Shown piece by piece: positions 36,218 through 43,888 of a stretch of 64,000 nt of DNA (position 1 is its first letter; each line of letters opens with the position of its first letter). Position numbers and translations under genes: made by a program. The stretch is from Klebsiella sp. RHBSTW-00484 (lineage in GTDB: Bacteria; Pseudomonadota; Gammaproteobacteria; Enterobacterales; Enterobacteriaceae), in assembly GCF_013705725.1 (NCBI RefSeq), contig NZ_CP055481.1, forward strand, positions 5,704,001 through 5,768,000, read 5' to 3'. Below the pieces are notes generated by a model. It did no database searches. It had not been told where the DNA came from and worked only from the letters and a program-made list of their open reading frames with translations.

Positions 36218-36464
36218 ATTTACCACCTCCATAAACATAATCTTTCATTGCTTTGATATAATCTTCATCTTTTTGATCTTTCAAAGCATCAATAAGATCT
36301 TGAGTTTTATTTTCTTTAATATAGCGATAAGCTACAAAATAACATAAATCTTGTTCATCTTTATTTGCTTCAAGAAATGCTGTATTTTCTTCATTTGGGT
36401 CTATATAATAAAAATATCTTGCTAATAGTTCTAGCAAGGACTGATCTATATCATTCTCATTCAT
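36204..36464 (-). CDS. Small acidic protein, first gene of the mob operon
   Basis: An 86-residue acidic protein rich in Asp, Glu and Tyr (for example RYFYYIDPNEENTAF). AGGAG eight bases before the ATG marks the start, and its end overlaps the mobC start. I cannot assign a family. Position directly after the oriT candidate suggests a role in transfer or its control. Confidence 0.6.
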   Translation of the reverse strand: MNENDIDQSLLELLARYFYYIDPNEENTAFLEANKDEQDLCYFVAYRYIKENKTQDLIDALKDQKDEDYIKAMKDYVYGGGKYGYR

Positions 36465-36507
36465 TTTAAACACTCCTATATATATTTATAAAAACTACCG
36501 GATTTTA

Positions 36508-36596
36508 CCGCCTCCCCTTTGATAAGGGGAATAGGCGGAAGGGTAGATATTTTTCAACCCTACGAGCAAAGCGAGATAGGGCCAATCGAAGATTGG
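36508..36596. other. Candidate origin of transfer (oriT)
   Basis: Immediately upstream of the mob operon lie a nested hairpin, CCGCC-CCCCTT...AAGGGG-GGCGG (36508-36538), and a perfect hairpin CCAATCGAAGATTGG (36582-36596). Inverted repeats in the non-coding DNA before mobC are the usual form of oriT in ColE1-like and MobP systems. I do not recognise the nick sequence, so the exact nic site is unknown. The rest of 36465-37009 shows no supported gene. Confidence 0.5.
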
Positions 36597-37009
36597 GGTA
36601 TAATACCGGCTACGGGATTACACCTTGCCTCAGTTTCCGAAAAGCTAAAAATAAAGCTGAACTCAACTTATATTTAAATAAATAACCGATAATAAGATCT
36701 AGTCAATAGCGGCTACATAAATAAATACACTTCACGCCGAATAAAAAGCAAATAAAAGATAGGGTAAATAATATACTGTCTATTGGTAGCTGTGCGTAAT
36801 AGGTAGCTTTGCGTAAAAAATGCCGCTGCTTTTGATCGGCGGCGACAGAAAAGTAGAAAACTTGTTTTTCTGCTTTTGCTGGCGTCCATGTATTACAAAC
36901 AACAATAAAATCAATAACATAAAAACAACAAACCAATTGCCGAATTAAAGATTTCAATAAAAACTCCAATATGCTATTTTATAAACATCAATACCTTAAA
37001 GGATCTATG

Positions 37010-37714
37010 ATGAAAATAAATAAATTTACCTTAGCCATTTTATTTACATTATCCACACAATCTATAGCATGGGCTGATAATATTAATCATGGTTTAGATG
37101 AATACGGTAAAAAAGTATCGACGACTTCCGAAAAGGGAGCAATAAAATATATTAAATCATATCGAACAACTGAAAAACCATTAAATGCGTATAGAATGGA
37201 TTTTGATACCTCTGAAAAAAATCTTTTGAGCGTGCCAAATGCTGCTCATGATAAAACAGCTAAATTGCAAAACTTAGCAATAACTAAAGCATGGGAAGTT
37301 AAATTTTGTCAGCCAGATCTGATTAACTTCATGTTAAAAAATAATATTGATATGGTCAGCGGTGCTCTAATAAGTAAAGGTGATATACAACGAATGGCAG
37401 TTTGCTTTAAAAGTATGCAATTACCTGAATCAGTATCAGATAAAAGCGATAAAGATATTGTTATAGGCTCATGGTATGACGACGTTGGTTCGCCTGAATT
37501 TTTGGATGCAACATTTACAATAACAAAAACATCACAAGGATATTTTTTAAAACGATTAAATGGTGATGGTAGTAGTGGGACCTATAAAATAACAAAACTT
37601 GATAATAAATATAAAAAGAACAATGATAAGTTCGGTTCTTATTATATAATAGATACTGAAGGATTAAAGATTTATGACAAGGATGGGTATATAAGAACAG
37701 CAAGGAAAAAATAA
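37010..37714 (+). CDS. Exported protein of unknown function (only cargo-like gene of the element)
   Basis: A 234-residue protein with a signal peptide (MKINKFTLAILFTLST..., cleavage near AWA). The mature part has two cysteines (FCQPD, VCFKS) and a C-terminal beta-rich domain of about 70 residues. AAGG precedes two tandem ATGs; I use the second. The genes around it are for integration or transfer, so this is the main candidate for a fitness or exclusion function. No family known to me. Codon use is strongly AT-rich, as in the rest of the element. Confidence 0.68.
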   Translation: MKINKFTLAILFTLSTQSIAWADNINHGLDEYGKKVSTTSEKGAIKYIKSYRTTEKPLNAYRMDFDTSEKNLLSVPNAAHDKTAKLQNLAITKAWEVKFCQPDLINFMLKNNIDMVSGALISKGDIQRMAVCFKSMQLPESVSDKSDKDIVIGSWYDDVGSPEFLDATFTITKTSQGYFLKRLNGDGSSGTYKITKLDNKYKKNNDKFGSYYIIDTEGLKIYDKDGYIRTARKK

Positions 37715-38663
37715 TATCTTTAGTTTATATTTATTGGTGCCTGATAAAATGGCACCTTACTATTTTATATTTCCCGCTCTAGTTTTCCATTCCATTTTTA
37801 TTTATTTTTTGTACTAGTAGTACTAGAATTTTATCAGCTTAGGTTCTGGGGTTTTAGATGGCGACTTTCAGTCGTAGTAGTTTTCCGTCAGGAAAACTTA
37901 GTTTTTCTTTAAGCATTCCCCCCCTACCCCCCACGCCAAAAATGGAAAGATAGAAGATGCTCATTGCGTCTTGAAAATATTCAGAACGTTTCCATTCTGA
38001 TACTTCCCCCACGACCCACGCAAACAATACCATTGTTATTTTAAAACACTTCTCGTTTTACTAAAGAAGCTATACTAATGTTCTAAAAAACTTTAGGTAT
38101 TGCGATTCAGGTTGGCAGCTACGTATCACCCGGCACTGCCACAATAACATAAGAACCGCCAATCACTTGAGGAACCTTCATTCTTATACCTGATACAGCA
38201 GGTTTTAACGTTATTGCTTTTGAGGATTAAAAAGGGTTCTGGAAATGGTATTTAAAAGACTTGTAAAAAGTTGGGATTTAGATTTGACAAATATAAGTTG
38301 ATTAGATAATACTTTATTTATATTTGTAATCACGTTCTCGTATAACTGATTACAAGACTTAAAAAAGTCAGCGAAAACTTTTTTAGTCCTTAAAAAGTCA
38401 GATTTAATATCTGGCTTTTTTTGTATCTTTATTCTTTATAGATCTCTATATATTACCTGTCAATATAGAATGAAAAATATTTTAAACATCATGATCAATT
38501 AGATAAAAGAAAACAAAAAAGGCTGGATTTTATCCGGCCTTTACTCGAAGTATTTAATATTTTCCATATATAGCCTTAAAACGCTCTGTATGCGATTTTA
38601 GACGTTTTACACTATAAATAGTGTAATCATATTCAAGATAACAAATAGTAAGTGAGAGTGTTT
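37715..38663. other. Non-coding stretch with hairpins in the mobilizable element
   Basis: No gene is supported over almost 1 kb. Visible are CGACTTTCAGTCG and a GTTTTCC-GTCA-GGAAAAC hairpin followed by T-rich DNA (37861-37910), and a long inverted repeat AAAAAG-CAGAT...ATCTG-CTTTTT (38392-38423) that looks like a terminator. The region could hold a small RNA or replication site. Confidence 0.5.
38515..38542 (-). terminator. Terminator downstream of the AlpA-like gene
   Basis: On the minus strand GGCCGGAT-AAA-ATCCAGCC is followed by six T. It lies about 120 bases past the stop of the AlpA-like gene. Confidence 0.75.
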
Positions 38664-38867
38664 TTACGCAGCCTGATTACGTGAATAAAAAATCTTTTCA
38701 TCAATCCACGCATCGATTTCACTTTCAATAAATGCGATAGATCGTTCACCTGTTTTTACGGGAGCCGGGAAACTATTATTTTTAATCAGTCGATAAATCC
38801 AAGCTCTGCAAAATCCTGTGCGATCGATTACCTCAGAGATACGGATTAGTTTTGTTTTTTCTTTCAT
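38664..38867 (-). CDS. AlpA-family regulator/excisionase of the element
   Basis: A 67-residue AlpA-type protein: the helix-turn-helix ISEVIDRTGFCRAWIYRLIK and the wing with FIESEIDAWIDEK. AlpA proteins switch on excision of P4-like elements. It lies near the right end, whose repeats could be its binding sites. AAGGAAA upstream supports the start. Confidence 0.87.
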   Translation of the reverse strand: MKEKTKLIRISEVIDRTGFCRAWIYRLIKNNSFPAPVKTGERSIAFIESEIDAWIDEKIFYSRNQAA

Positions 38868-39035
38868 ATATTTTTCCTTTTGTTATTTGATGGAATGTAT
38901 TATTCGAATATCGCTTATGACGATCAACACCTATTTTTGGCATTTTCATGGCTTTTAGAGTGGAAACGGAGATAAAAGAAGATAACTTAATTAAAAACAA
39001 TTAGTTATCCTTTTTAGCAAAAAGTGCTTTTTTAT

Positions 39036-39161
39036 TTGACAACACGATGTTTACACTATCTAAAAACCGATGTTTACTGATGTCTACTAACGAATAATAG
39101 CGTAACTTATTGATTTAAATTGACAACACCTATGATTTGTTGGTAAATATACGTTGGTAAA
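39036..39161. repeat. Paired short repeats beside the right end (probable Int/Xis sites)
   Basis: TTGACAACAC occurs at 39036 and 39120; CGATGTTTAC occurs twice between; GTTGGTAAA occurs at 39139 and 39153, 14 bases apart, and again at the left end near int. TGTCTACTA near 39080 also recurs near 32616. Such paired motifs are typical of attR arm sites. I see no gene from 38868 to 39279. Confidence 0.6.
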
Positions 39162-39213
39162 AAACACTACATACTTATTTTTATTCGATAAAACATAGGA
39201 TTGTATACATGTT

Positions 39214-39235
39214 CGATTCCGAGTCCGGCACCACT
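39214..39235 (+). repeat. Right attachment repeat (tRNA-Phe 3' end copy)
   Basis: CGATTCCGAGTCCGGCACCA plus CT repeats the 32524-32546 site but lacks one G in the GGG run. Chromosomal DNA begins just beyond. Confidence 0.85.
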
Positions 39236-39243
39236 ATTTAAAG

Positions 39244-39267
39244 AACCCAGCCTATGGCTGGGTTTTT
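39244..39267 (+). terminator. Original terminator of the tRNA-Phe gene
   Basis: AACCCAGCC-TAT-GGCTGGGTT is a perfect nine-base stem followed by TTT. It follows the displaced tRNA 3' end directly, as expected for the ancestral tRNA terminator. Confidence 0.8.
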
Positions 39268-39279
39268 GCTTTTCTGCTT

Positions 39280-39867
39280 TCAGCTAAACATCGTCCTTCC
39301 AAGCTGATGCCCCGCTTCCAGATGAGCTTCCGCCGTTTCCAGTTCCGGCAACAACATCATCTGAGAACTCACCACCGTAGCTCCGCAATAGTCAAAAATT
39401 CCATGGGAGATTTGTGCATTAAACGCATCCGTAAACCCATGCTTATCATACGTTTTCTGATTCGCTGCGCCTAAGGCAACCAGATGCACCCGCAGGTGGC
39501 CCAGCTTCTTCACTACGTTACCATCGGCGGTCTCCTCATAAGCCCAGCCATTTGAGAACACGCGATCGATCCATCCTTTTAGCAGCCCTGGCATCGACCA
39601 CCAATAAATAGGGAAAACCAGCACCAGCGCATCGGCGTTGTCGATCCGGGCCTGTTCAGCAATCACATCTGCCGGCGTGACGTCGGTTTGCAGGAAAGCT
39701 GCGATATCCGGCGCAGCAAAAACGGGGTTAAAACCTTCCTGAGTTAAATCAGCGAGTTCAGCAGTATTGTGCGGGTTAGATTCAGCGACCCCTTGGGCAA
39801 TCGCCGTGGCGACGCTATGCGTCAAAGAAGTGTTGAGGGGGTGAGAAACCACGATTAATGCATGCAT
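39280..39867 (-). CDS. NAD(P)H-dependent oxidoreductase (flavodoxin-like, MdaB/YwrO type)
   Basis: A 195-residue flavin-binding quinone reductase-like enzyme. The start HALIVVSHPLNTSLTHS is the FMN/FAD phosphate loop, and FPIYWWSMPGLLKGWIDRVFSNGWAYE is the family core that holds the isoalloxazine ring. It probably reduces quinones or electrophiles in the cytoplasm. GGAG before the ATG at 39867 decides the start. It is divergent from a TetR regulator with tandem operators, so induction by a quinone-like ligand is likely. Confidence 0.87.
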   Translation of the reverse strand: MHALIVVSHPLNTSLTHSVATAIAQGVAESNPHNTAELADLTQEGFNPVFAAPDIAAFLQTDVTPADVIAEQARIDNADALVLVFPIYWWSMPGLLKGWIDRVFSNGWAYEETADGNVVKKLGHLRVHLVALGAANQKTYDKHGFTDAFNAQISHGIFDYCGATVVSSQMMLLPELETAEAHLEAGHQLGRTMFS

Positions 39868-39928
39868 GACGGAGACTCCAGTTGCCATATGACGATATCG
39901 GACGTAGTCTTATATACTAACAGTAACC

Positions 39929-39953
39929 TACCAATGGTAAGTTACCTTTGGTA
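39929..39953. promoter_or_regulatory. Tandem palindromic operators for the TetR regulator
   Basis: Two 11-base palindromes, TACCAATGGTA (39929-39939) and TACCTTTGGTA (39943-39953), share the TACCnnnGGTA form and lie 14 bases apart in the divergent promoter. They are the obvious binding sites for the TetR protein encoded at 39982. Confidence 0.75.
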
Positions 39954-39981
39954 TATAAGCTTGTCAACGGGAGAATGCTCT

Positions 39982-40578
39982 ATGTCTGAACCACTCGTAC
40001 GGCAGCGTTTATCGCGAGAAGAGCGGCACAAGCAACTGGTTGATGTCGCCTGGCATATTATTCGTGAAGAAGGGACCGAAGCCCTGACGCTAGGCTACCT
40101 GGCGACACAGGCGGGCGTCACCAAACCGGTGGTTTACGATCATTTTGACAGCCGTTCGGGACTTTTCGCCACACTTTATACCGAGTACGACCAACGCCAG
40201 ACGGTGAAGATGGATGAGATATTGCGCAACACCGAGCCTGATGCGGAAAAACTGGCCTCGGCGATAGCCAACGCTTACATCGAGTGCGTGTTACATCAGG
40301 GACGGGAAATGCCGAGCGTGATGGCCGCGCTGGCCGGGACGCCTGAGCTGGAGAAGATCAAACAAGAGTGCATCGCCACATTTACCGCAAAATGCCGGCA
40401 ATACTTTTCACCGCTTTGTGGGAGCGATAATCTCAGCAAGGCCGCCATTCTTGCCATGCTCGGCTCCGCTGACGGGCTAGCGGCCGCGGTAGTGAACGGC
40501 GTCATCACAGAACAACAGGCTAAAGATGAGCTATTTCAGGTGATTATGTCGATGTTGCAGCGCTGCTGCCGTGGTTAA
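39982..40578 (+). CDS. TetR-family regulator
   Basis: A 198-residue repressor. The N-terminal helix-turn-helix includes LTLGYLATQAGVTKPVVYDHF (residues 34-54), the family signature; the C-terminal helical half would bind an inducer. It likely represses itself and the oxidoreductase through the tandem TACCnnnGGTA sites. GGGAG precedes the start. A terminator (40580-40604) follows. Confidence 0.88.
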   Translation: MSEPLVRQRLSREERHKQLVDVAWHIIREEGTEALTLGYLATQAGVTKPVVYDHFDSRSGLFATLYTEYDQRQTVKMDEILRNTEPDAEKLASAIANAYIECVLHQGREMPSVMAALAGTPELEKIKQECIATFTAKCRQYFSPLCGSDNLSKAAILAMLGSADGLAAAVVNGVITEQQAKDELFQVIMSMLQRCCRG

Positions 40579-40579
40579 G

Positions 40580-40604
40580 AAGCGTCCGCTGGCGGCGGAC
40601 GCTT
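40580..40604. terminator. Bidirectional terminator between tetR and the DsbA-family gene
   Basis: AAGCGTCCGC and GCGGACGCTT form a perfect ten-base stem with TTTGC after it, between two convergent genes. Confidence 0.8.
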
Positions 40605-40610
40605 TGCTTA

Positions 40611-41393
40611 TCAGCCGCCTGCTTTCTTAATCGCCGCATCCAGCGAGGCTTTATCCGCCAGTCCTGGGAACACGGTAATCGTCGCTTCCGTGGCACCCGT
40701 TGTTGGCATCACGATAACCCCGGGCGTGCCGCTCAGGCCGATTTCCTGCGCCAGTTGATTCGTGCCATCCAGCACCGCTCCAACATCCGTCGCTTTTTTC
40801 GCGTCGAAATTCACTTTCTTCGCCTGCTGCTGGATGTCGGCAGCCGTCAGCTTGCCTTCGTTATGCCCGGTGGAATAGATCCCGTTGTGGTAGGTCAGAT
40901 AGGCCTCTGCGCCCTTCTGCTGGTAAATCTGCAGGCCGGTTTTCGCCGCTTCCAGAGAGGTTTCCCAACGGCTGCCGAAAATAGGCCACTCTTTGAAAGC
41001 GAAGCGGGTTTGCGGATTCTCTTTGATCACCTGCTCCATAACCGGCGCCAGACGACTGCAGTAAACGCATTGATAATCAAAGAACTCAATGACCGTCACT
41101 TTGCCCTCTTTAGGGCCATAGGTCGGCGTATTTTTATCCTGAGTCAGTGCGGCGGCGTTCTTCAGTACCGCCTGAGTTGCGGCGCTGGCCTGCTGCTGCT
41201 CCTGAATCTGTTGCAGCTTCTGGCTGGCCTGCAATAGCACTTCAGGATGCGCGACTAAATATTCTGCGGCAATTTTGCCAATACGGGCTTCCTGTTCGGG
41301 CGTGAAGGTTGGCGCATCAGCGGCATTCGCCATCACCGGAAGCAGAGCGGCGCCAATAAAGGCGAGTGTCAGTAAATTCTTATGGCCGGGCAT
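40611..41393 (-). CDS. DsbA-family periplasmic thiol-disulphide protein (ScsC/DsbG-like)
   Basis: A 260-residue exported protein. Signal peptide ends at ANA; then a helical N-terminal stalk rich in Gln (LQQIQEQQQAS), as in the trimeric ScsC/Com1 group; then a thioredoxin fold with active site CVYC after EFFDYQ and the cis-Pro in SGTPGV. It likely isomerises or forms disulphides in periplasmic proteins. Start at 41393 by the signal peptide; the frame extends further upstream. Confidence 0.85.
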   Translation of the reverse strand: MPGHKNLLTLAFIGAALLPVMANAADAPTFTPEQEARIGKIAAEYLVAHPEVLLQASQKLQQIQEQQQASAATQAVLKNAAALTQDKNTPTYGPKEGKVTVIEFFDYQCVYCSRLAPVMEQVIKENPQTRFAFKEWPIFGSRWETSLEAAKTGLQIYQQKGAEAYLTYHNGIYSTGHNEGKLTAADIQQQAKKVNFDAKKATDVGAVLDGTNQLAQEIGLSGTPGVIVMPTTGATEATITVFPGLADKASLDAAIKKAGG

Positions 41394-41615
41394 GTGGGTA
41401 GTCCTTGCGATAGGTAAATGGCAGGTGAGTCTTACGCACAAAATATCATCCTTTGCCGGCGAATCATCACCAGACAGGGCAATGATTGGTAACTATATTT
41501 TTCAATAACCAGATACGCTCCAGCTTTCCGCCCGGTGGTCAACGCAACCGAACGGGAGTACGCTTCGCCCCCTGCTTTTCCCGGTGGGATCCTTTTTTAG
41601 TTAGATGAGTTGGGT

Positions 41616-42296
41616 ATGAACGAGTTTTTCAGTCAGTGGGACGTGGCGGTTATTCTGCTGCAAATTATTGCTATCGACCTGCTATTAGGCGGCGACAACG
41701 CGGTGGTGATCGCGATGGCCTGCCGTAAGCTGCCGCCACATCAGCGAACCAAAGCCATTATTGTCGGCACCTTCGGCGCGATAGTCGCGCGAGTGCTGCT
41801 GCTGGCAGTGGCTATCTATTTGCTCTCGTTACCGTGGTTAAAAGTGGTCGGTGCGCTGATGCTGCTGTGGATTGGCATCAAGCTGGTCACTAACCAGGAA
41901 GAAGAGAGCGAAGTCAGCAGCTCCAGCAGCCTGTGGCGCACCGCGGTCACCATTACCGTCGCCGATGTGATTATGTCGCTGGATAACGTACTGGCGGTTG
42001 CCGCAGCCGGGAAAGGCCACCTGGGGCTGGTCGCGTTGGGTGTACTGATCAGCATCCCGATTATCGTCGCAGGCAGTAAACTGGTGCTGGCGATCCTTAA
42101 CCGCTTCCCGTCCGTGGTGATGCTGGGCGGCGCGCTGATTGGCTGGATTGCCGGTTCGATGATGGTGACCGACGTGACCATCGTACATCTGTTCCCCAAC
42201 GCGCCCGCGGCTCTCACTTTGATTAGCGGTGCCATCGGCGCCGCTCTGGTGCTGCTGGAAGGGTTGCGCAGAAACCGCAGGCCCTCCGCCGAATAG
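41616..42296 (+). CDS. TerC-family integral membrane protein (YjbE subtype)
   Basis: A 226-residue seven-helix membrane protein with the TerC signature LLGGDNAVVIAM near the N-terminus and its repeat MSLDNVLAVAAA in the second half; the Asp/Asn pairs are thought to bind metal. Relatives export manganese or protect from metal stress. The 100 bases upstream are GC-rich and end in GGATCC-TTTTTT, suggesting a structured leader, but I could not confirm a manganese riboswitch. Confidence 0.85.
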   Translation: MNEFFSQWDVAVILLQIIAIDLLLGGDNAVVIAMACRKLPPHQRTKAIIVGTFGAIVARVLLLAVAIYLLSLPWLKVVGALMLLWIGIKLVTNQEEESEVSSSSSLWRTAVTITVADVIMSLDNVLAVAAAGKGHLGLVALGVLISIPIIVAGSKLVLAILNRFPSVVMLGGALIGWIAGSMMVTDVTIVHLFPNAPAALTLISGAIGAALVLLEGLRRNRRPSAE

Positions 42297-42425
42297 CGTC
42301 CGCTCCGACGCCGTCAATCCCGACGGCGTCAAGTTTGCGCCACTTTTCCCTCCCATCCGCTCTCATTTGCCCTACGCTTATTAAAGACACCTGATCCAGA
42401 GATCTGTAACCGTAATATTGCGCAT

Positions 42426-42549
42426 ATACCCTAAATAATTCGAGTTGCAGGAAGGCGGCGACGCAGGGAATCCCCAGGAGCTTACTCCAGTAAGTGACAG
42501 GGGTGAGCGAGGAAAGCCAACGCACATGCGACTTGAAGCATGACGGGTA
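42426..42549. repeat. ERIC element
   Basis: The roughly 124-base imperfect palindrome contains AATCCCCAGGAGCTTAC and AGTAAGTGAC-GGGGTGAGCG, the conserved core of enterobacterial repetitive intergenic consensus sequences, and ends that pair (CGAGTTGCA / TGCGACTTG). It lies between the TerC-family gene and cbpA. Confidence 0.85.
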
Positions 42550-42565
42550 AAAATGAGATAACATC

Positions 42566-43486
42566 ATGGAATTAAAGGATTATTATGCCATTTTAGGGGT
42601 TCAGCCAACGGACGATCTGAAAACCATCAAGACCGCCTATCGCCGTCTGGCACGCAAATATCACCCCGATGTCAGCAAAGAAACCGAGGCCGAAGCCAAA
42701 TTCAAAGACCTCGCCGAAGCCTGGGAAGTGCTCAAAGACGACCAGCGCCGCGCCGAATATGACCAAATCTGGCAGCACCGCAACGATCCGCAGTTTGGTC
42801 GTCAGCAGCAACACTCCCACGAGCAGAGCTACAGCCAGCAGGACTTCGACGATATTTTCTCAACCATGTTTGGCCAGCAGGCACACCACAGCCGCCGCCA
42901 GCACGGCGTCCGGGGGCACGATTTAGAGATCGAAGTCGCGGTATTCCTCGAAGAGACTCTGGCCGAGCAGACGCGCACCATCAGCTATAAGCTGCCGGTT
43001 TATAACGTCTTTGGCATGGTTGAAAGCGAAACGCCGAAAACACTGAACGTGAAAATTCCTGCGGGCGTGGTTGACGGTCAACGCATCCGCCTCAAAGGCC
43101 AGGGCACCCCCGGCGAAAATGGCGGCCCGAACGGCGACCTGTGGCTGGTGATTCATATCGCTCCGCATCCACTATTTGATGTCGTCGGCCATAATCTTGA
43201 AATCGTCCTGCCGCTGTCGCCGTGGGAAGCTGCGTTAGGTACCAAAGTCACCATCCCGACGCTGAAAGAGAGCATTCTGCTGACTATCCCACCGGGCAGC
43301 CAGGCCGGGCAGCGCCTGCGCGTGAAAGGTAAAGGGCTGGTCAGTAAAACCACCACCGGCGATCTGTATGCGGTGATTAAAATCGTTATGCCGCCAAAAC
43401 CAGATGAGAAGAGCCGCGAACTCTGGCAGCAGCTGGCCGATGCGCAAGCCAGCTTCGAGCCGCGTAAGACATGGGGGAAAGCCTGA
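42566..43486 (+). CDS. cbpA: Curved-DNA-binding DnaJ-class protein CbpA
   Basis: A 306-residue DnaJ homolog. The J-domain (5-70) has the HPD tripeptide in KYHPDVSKE that stimulates DnaK; a linker rich in Gln and His follows; then two C-terminal substrate-binding domains ([14 protein letters not shown], and [20 protein letters not shown]). There is no zinc-finger domain, as expected for CbpA. It both binds curved DNA in the nucleoid and acts as cochaperone. It overlaps cbpM by one base. Confidence 0.95.
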   Translation: MELKDYYAILGVQPTDDLKTIKTAYRRLARKYHPDVSKETEAEAKFKDLAEAWEVLKDDQRRAEYDQIWQHRNDPQFGRQQQHSHEQSYSQQDFDDIFSTMFGQQAHHSRRQHGVRGHDLEIEVAVFLEETLAEQTRTISYKLPVYNVFGMVESETPKTLNVKIPAGVVDGQRIRLKGQGTPGENGGPNGDLWLVIHIAPHPLFDVVGHNLEIVLPLSPWEAALGTKVTIPTLKESILLTIPPGSQAGQRLRVKGKGLVSKTTTGDLYAVIKIVMPPKPDEKSRELWQQLADAQASFEPRKTWGKA

Positions 43487-43791
43487 TGGCTAAGATAACA
43501 GTGACGTTCACGATTACCGAGTTTTGTCTCCACACCAGCGTTTCCGAAGAGGAGCTGAACGAAATCGTCGGCCTCGGCATGATTGAACCACGCCAGCCGC
43601 AGCGGGAAAACTGGCTGTTTGATGATAGCGCGGTGACGCTCGTTCACCGCGCCCTACGCCTGCGACAGGAGCTGGAACTGGACTGGCCGGGCATCGCCGT
43701 CGCCTTAACGCTGCTGGATGAGAACGCGCGCCTGAGCCGCGAAAATCAAATCCTGCAGCATCGGCTGGCGCGCTTTCTGACGCACAGTTAA
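43486..43791 (+). CDS. cbpM: CbpA modulator CbpM
   Basis: A 101-residue protein that binds the CbpA J-domain and blocks its cochaperone and DNA-binding activity. It has the MerR-like helix bundle [25 protein letters not shown] and a C-terminal helical part. TGATG overlap with cbpA indicates coupled translation. Confidence 0.93.
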   Translation: MAKITVTFTITEFCLHTSVSEEELNEIVGLGMIEPRQPQRENWLFDDSAVTLVHRALRLRQELELDWPGIAVALTLLDENARLSRENQILQHRLARFLTHS

Positions 43792-43799
43792 CGTCCGCA

Positions 43800-43880
43800 G
43801 ACGGCGGTGAACCCGTAGCCCGGCTAAGCGCAGCGCGAGCCAGGAGAAAAACTCAAAGCCGCCATCCGGCACAAATACCG
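43800..43880. repeat. REP-like element between cbpM and melA
   Basis: GTAGCCCGGCTAAGCGCAGC is the consensus head of a REP (palindromic unit). It lies between the convergent genes cbpM and melA, a common position. Similar units lie at 54360-54480. Confidence 0.65.
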
Positions 43881-43888
43881 CACAATAA

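Noticed and set aside
36703..36969. 88-codon hydrophobic frame beside the oriT candidate
   Set aside because: No ribosome-binding site; likely chance frame in AT-rich non-coding DNA of the transfer origin region.
41500..41615. Possible yybP-ykoY manganese riboswitch before the TerC-family gene
   Set aside because: A GGTCAACGCA stretch and GGGAGTACGC recall the motif, but they are in the wrong order and the conserved loops are not both present. Structured leader possible; riboswitch not supported without a covariance-model search.
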